Source of the DNA: Sulfurimonas sp.
Lineage (GTDB): Bacteria; Campylobacterota; Campylobacteria; Campylobacterales; Sulfurimonadaceae
Assembly: GCA_022712845.1 (NCBI GenBank)
Contig: JAFLJV010000263.1
Coordinates: 1-5,656 of the forward strand
Direction: 5' to 3'
DNA length: 5,656 nucleotides
A program made the position numbers and the translations under genes. Below are positions 5,345 through 5,656 of this stretch, piece by piece. The first letter of the stretch is position 1; each line of letters opens with the position of its first letter. The notes under the pieces are model-generated. The model did not search any database. It was not told the DNA's origin and saw nothing but the letters and a program-made list of their open reading frames with translations.

Positions 5345-5656
5345 ATGCTAAAAAGTTTCTTAATTTTAATAAGTTTACAAATATTTTTATATTCAAATCA
5401 ACAAATAATTTTAGTTATTAGTGATGATACTAACTCTGCCAAGGCTACTTTGAGCTGTTTTGAAAATAATAAAAAAGTTTTTGCTAAGTTTGAAGTAAAT
5501 CTTGGAAAAAATGGTCTTGGCTTAGGTATTGGTAAAATAACATTAAAAACTGATACTAAAGAACCTTTAAAATATGAAGGTGATAAAAAAGCACCTATTG
5601 GTATTTTTGATTTAACTCATATATTTGGTTATAAAAAAGATTTAAAATTTAATATG
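5345..5656 (+). CDS. Exported YkuD-type L,D-transpeptidase-like protein (5' part only)
   Basis: The first 104 codons of a gene that runs off the right edge are present and open throughout. Residues 1-17 form a signal peptide (MLKSFLILISLQIFLYS), so the product should be periplasmic or envelope-bound. The motifs KNGLGLGIG (55-63), EGDKKAPIGIF (78-88) and HIFGY (92-96) match the N-terminal half of a common YkuD (L,D-transpeptidase catalytic domain) subgroup, in which an EGD-x-x-(T/A)P-x-G-x-F segment precedes the catalytic region. Such proteins cross-link or trim peptidoglycan, or attach proteins to it. The catalytic His and Cys motif (SHGC type) lies outside the window, so activity cannot be judged. 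The ATG is the first possible start in this frame, since no ATG, GTG or TTG occurs in frame across the intergenic region. It lacks a Shine-Dalgarno sequence. Confidence 0.8.
   Translation, partial: MLKSFLILISLQIFLYSNQQIILVISDDTNSAKATLSCFENNKKVFAKFEVNLGKNGLGLGIGKITLKTDTKEPLKYEGDKKAPIGIFDLTHIFGYKKDLKFNM

Noticed and set aside
1..5656. Defence system or mobile island involving the exonuclease and the small gene
   Set aside because: No integrase, transposase, attachment repeat, toxin-antitoxin pair or nucleotide-signalling effector is present; the HD-GYP domain is an ordinary c-di-GMP phosphodiesterase type.

Overview
This AT-rich window looks like chromosomal DNA from a Campylobacterota (Epsilonproteobacteria) relative, possibly Sulfurimonas- or Arcobacter-like. 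That is an inference from base composition, tight gene packing, frequent non-ATG starts and the kind of c-di-GMP sensor protein present; no rRNA or other phylogenetic marker is in the window. I see no tRNA, rRNA, CRISPR array, insertion sequence or phage gene.

Layout. At the left edge (1-314, minus strand) is the 5' end of an exported N-acetylmuramoyl-L-alanine amidase. A short divergent promoter region (315-399) separates it from a plus-strand run of three genes: a 125-residue unrecognised protein that may have a winged-helix fold (400-777), a DnaQ/ExoX-type DEDDh 3'-5' exonuclease (788-1528) and a membrane-anchored PAS-PAS-HD-GYP c-di-GMP phosphodiesterase (1562-3283). The HD-GYP gene meets a minus-strand gene tail to tail, with a 4-base overlap inside the palindrome CTAATTAG. 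The minus-strand pair is a GNAT-type acetyltransferase (4667-5284) followed by an NhaC-family Na+/H+ antiporter (3280 to about 4677). A second divergent region (5285-5344) leads to the start of an exported YkuD-type (L,D-transpeptidase-like) protein that runs off the right edge (5345-5656).

How the genes fit together. The exonuclease sits 10 bases after the small gene and its ribosome binding site overlaps that gene's stop region, so the two are probably co-transcribed. The HD-GYP gene follows after 33 bases and may share the transcript. Its second PAS domain matches the FAD-binding PAS of the aerotaxis receptor Aer, which points to redox- or respiration-controlled breakdown of c-di-GMP. The acetyltransferase and antiporter are probably translationally coupled. 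The two peptidoglycan enzymes at the edges belong to neighbouring transcription units.

The most unusual observations are these. The antiporter's frame extends 84 codons upstream of its first ATG and encodes the expected NhaC N-terminus, yet holds no ATG, GTG or TTG there; an ACG overlapping the acetyltransferase gene is the best start candidate. The 400-777 gene has a doubled TATAAT so close to its ATG that its message may be leaderless. I found no convincing new multi-gene system; the window reads mostly as ordinary housekeeping and signalling genes.
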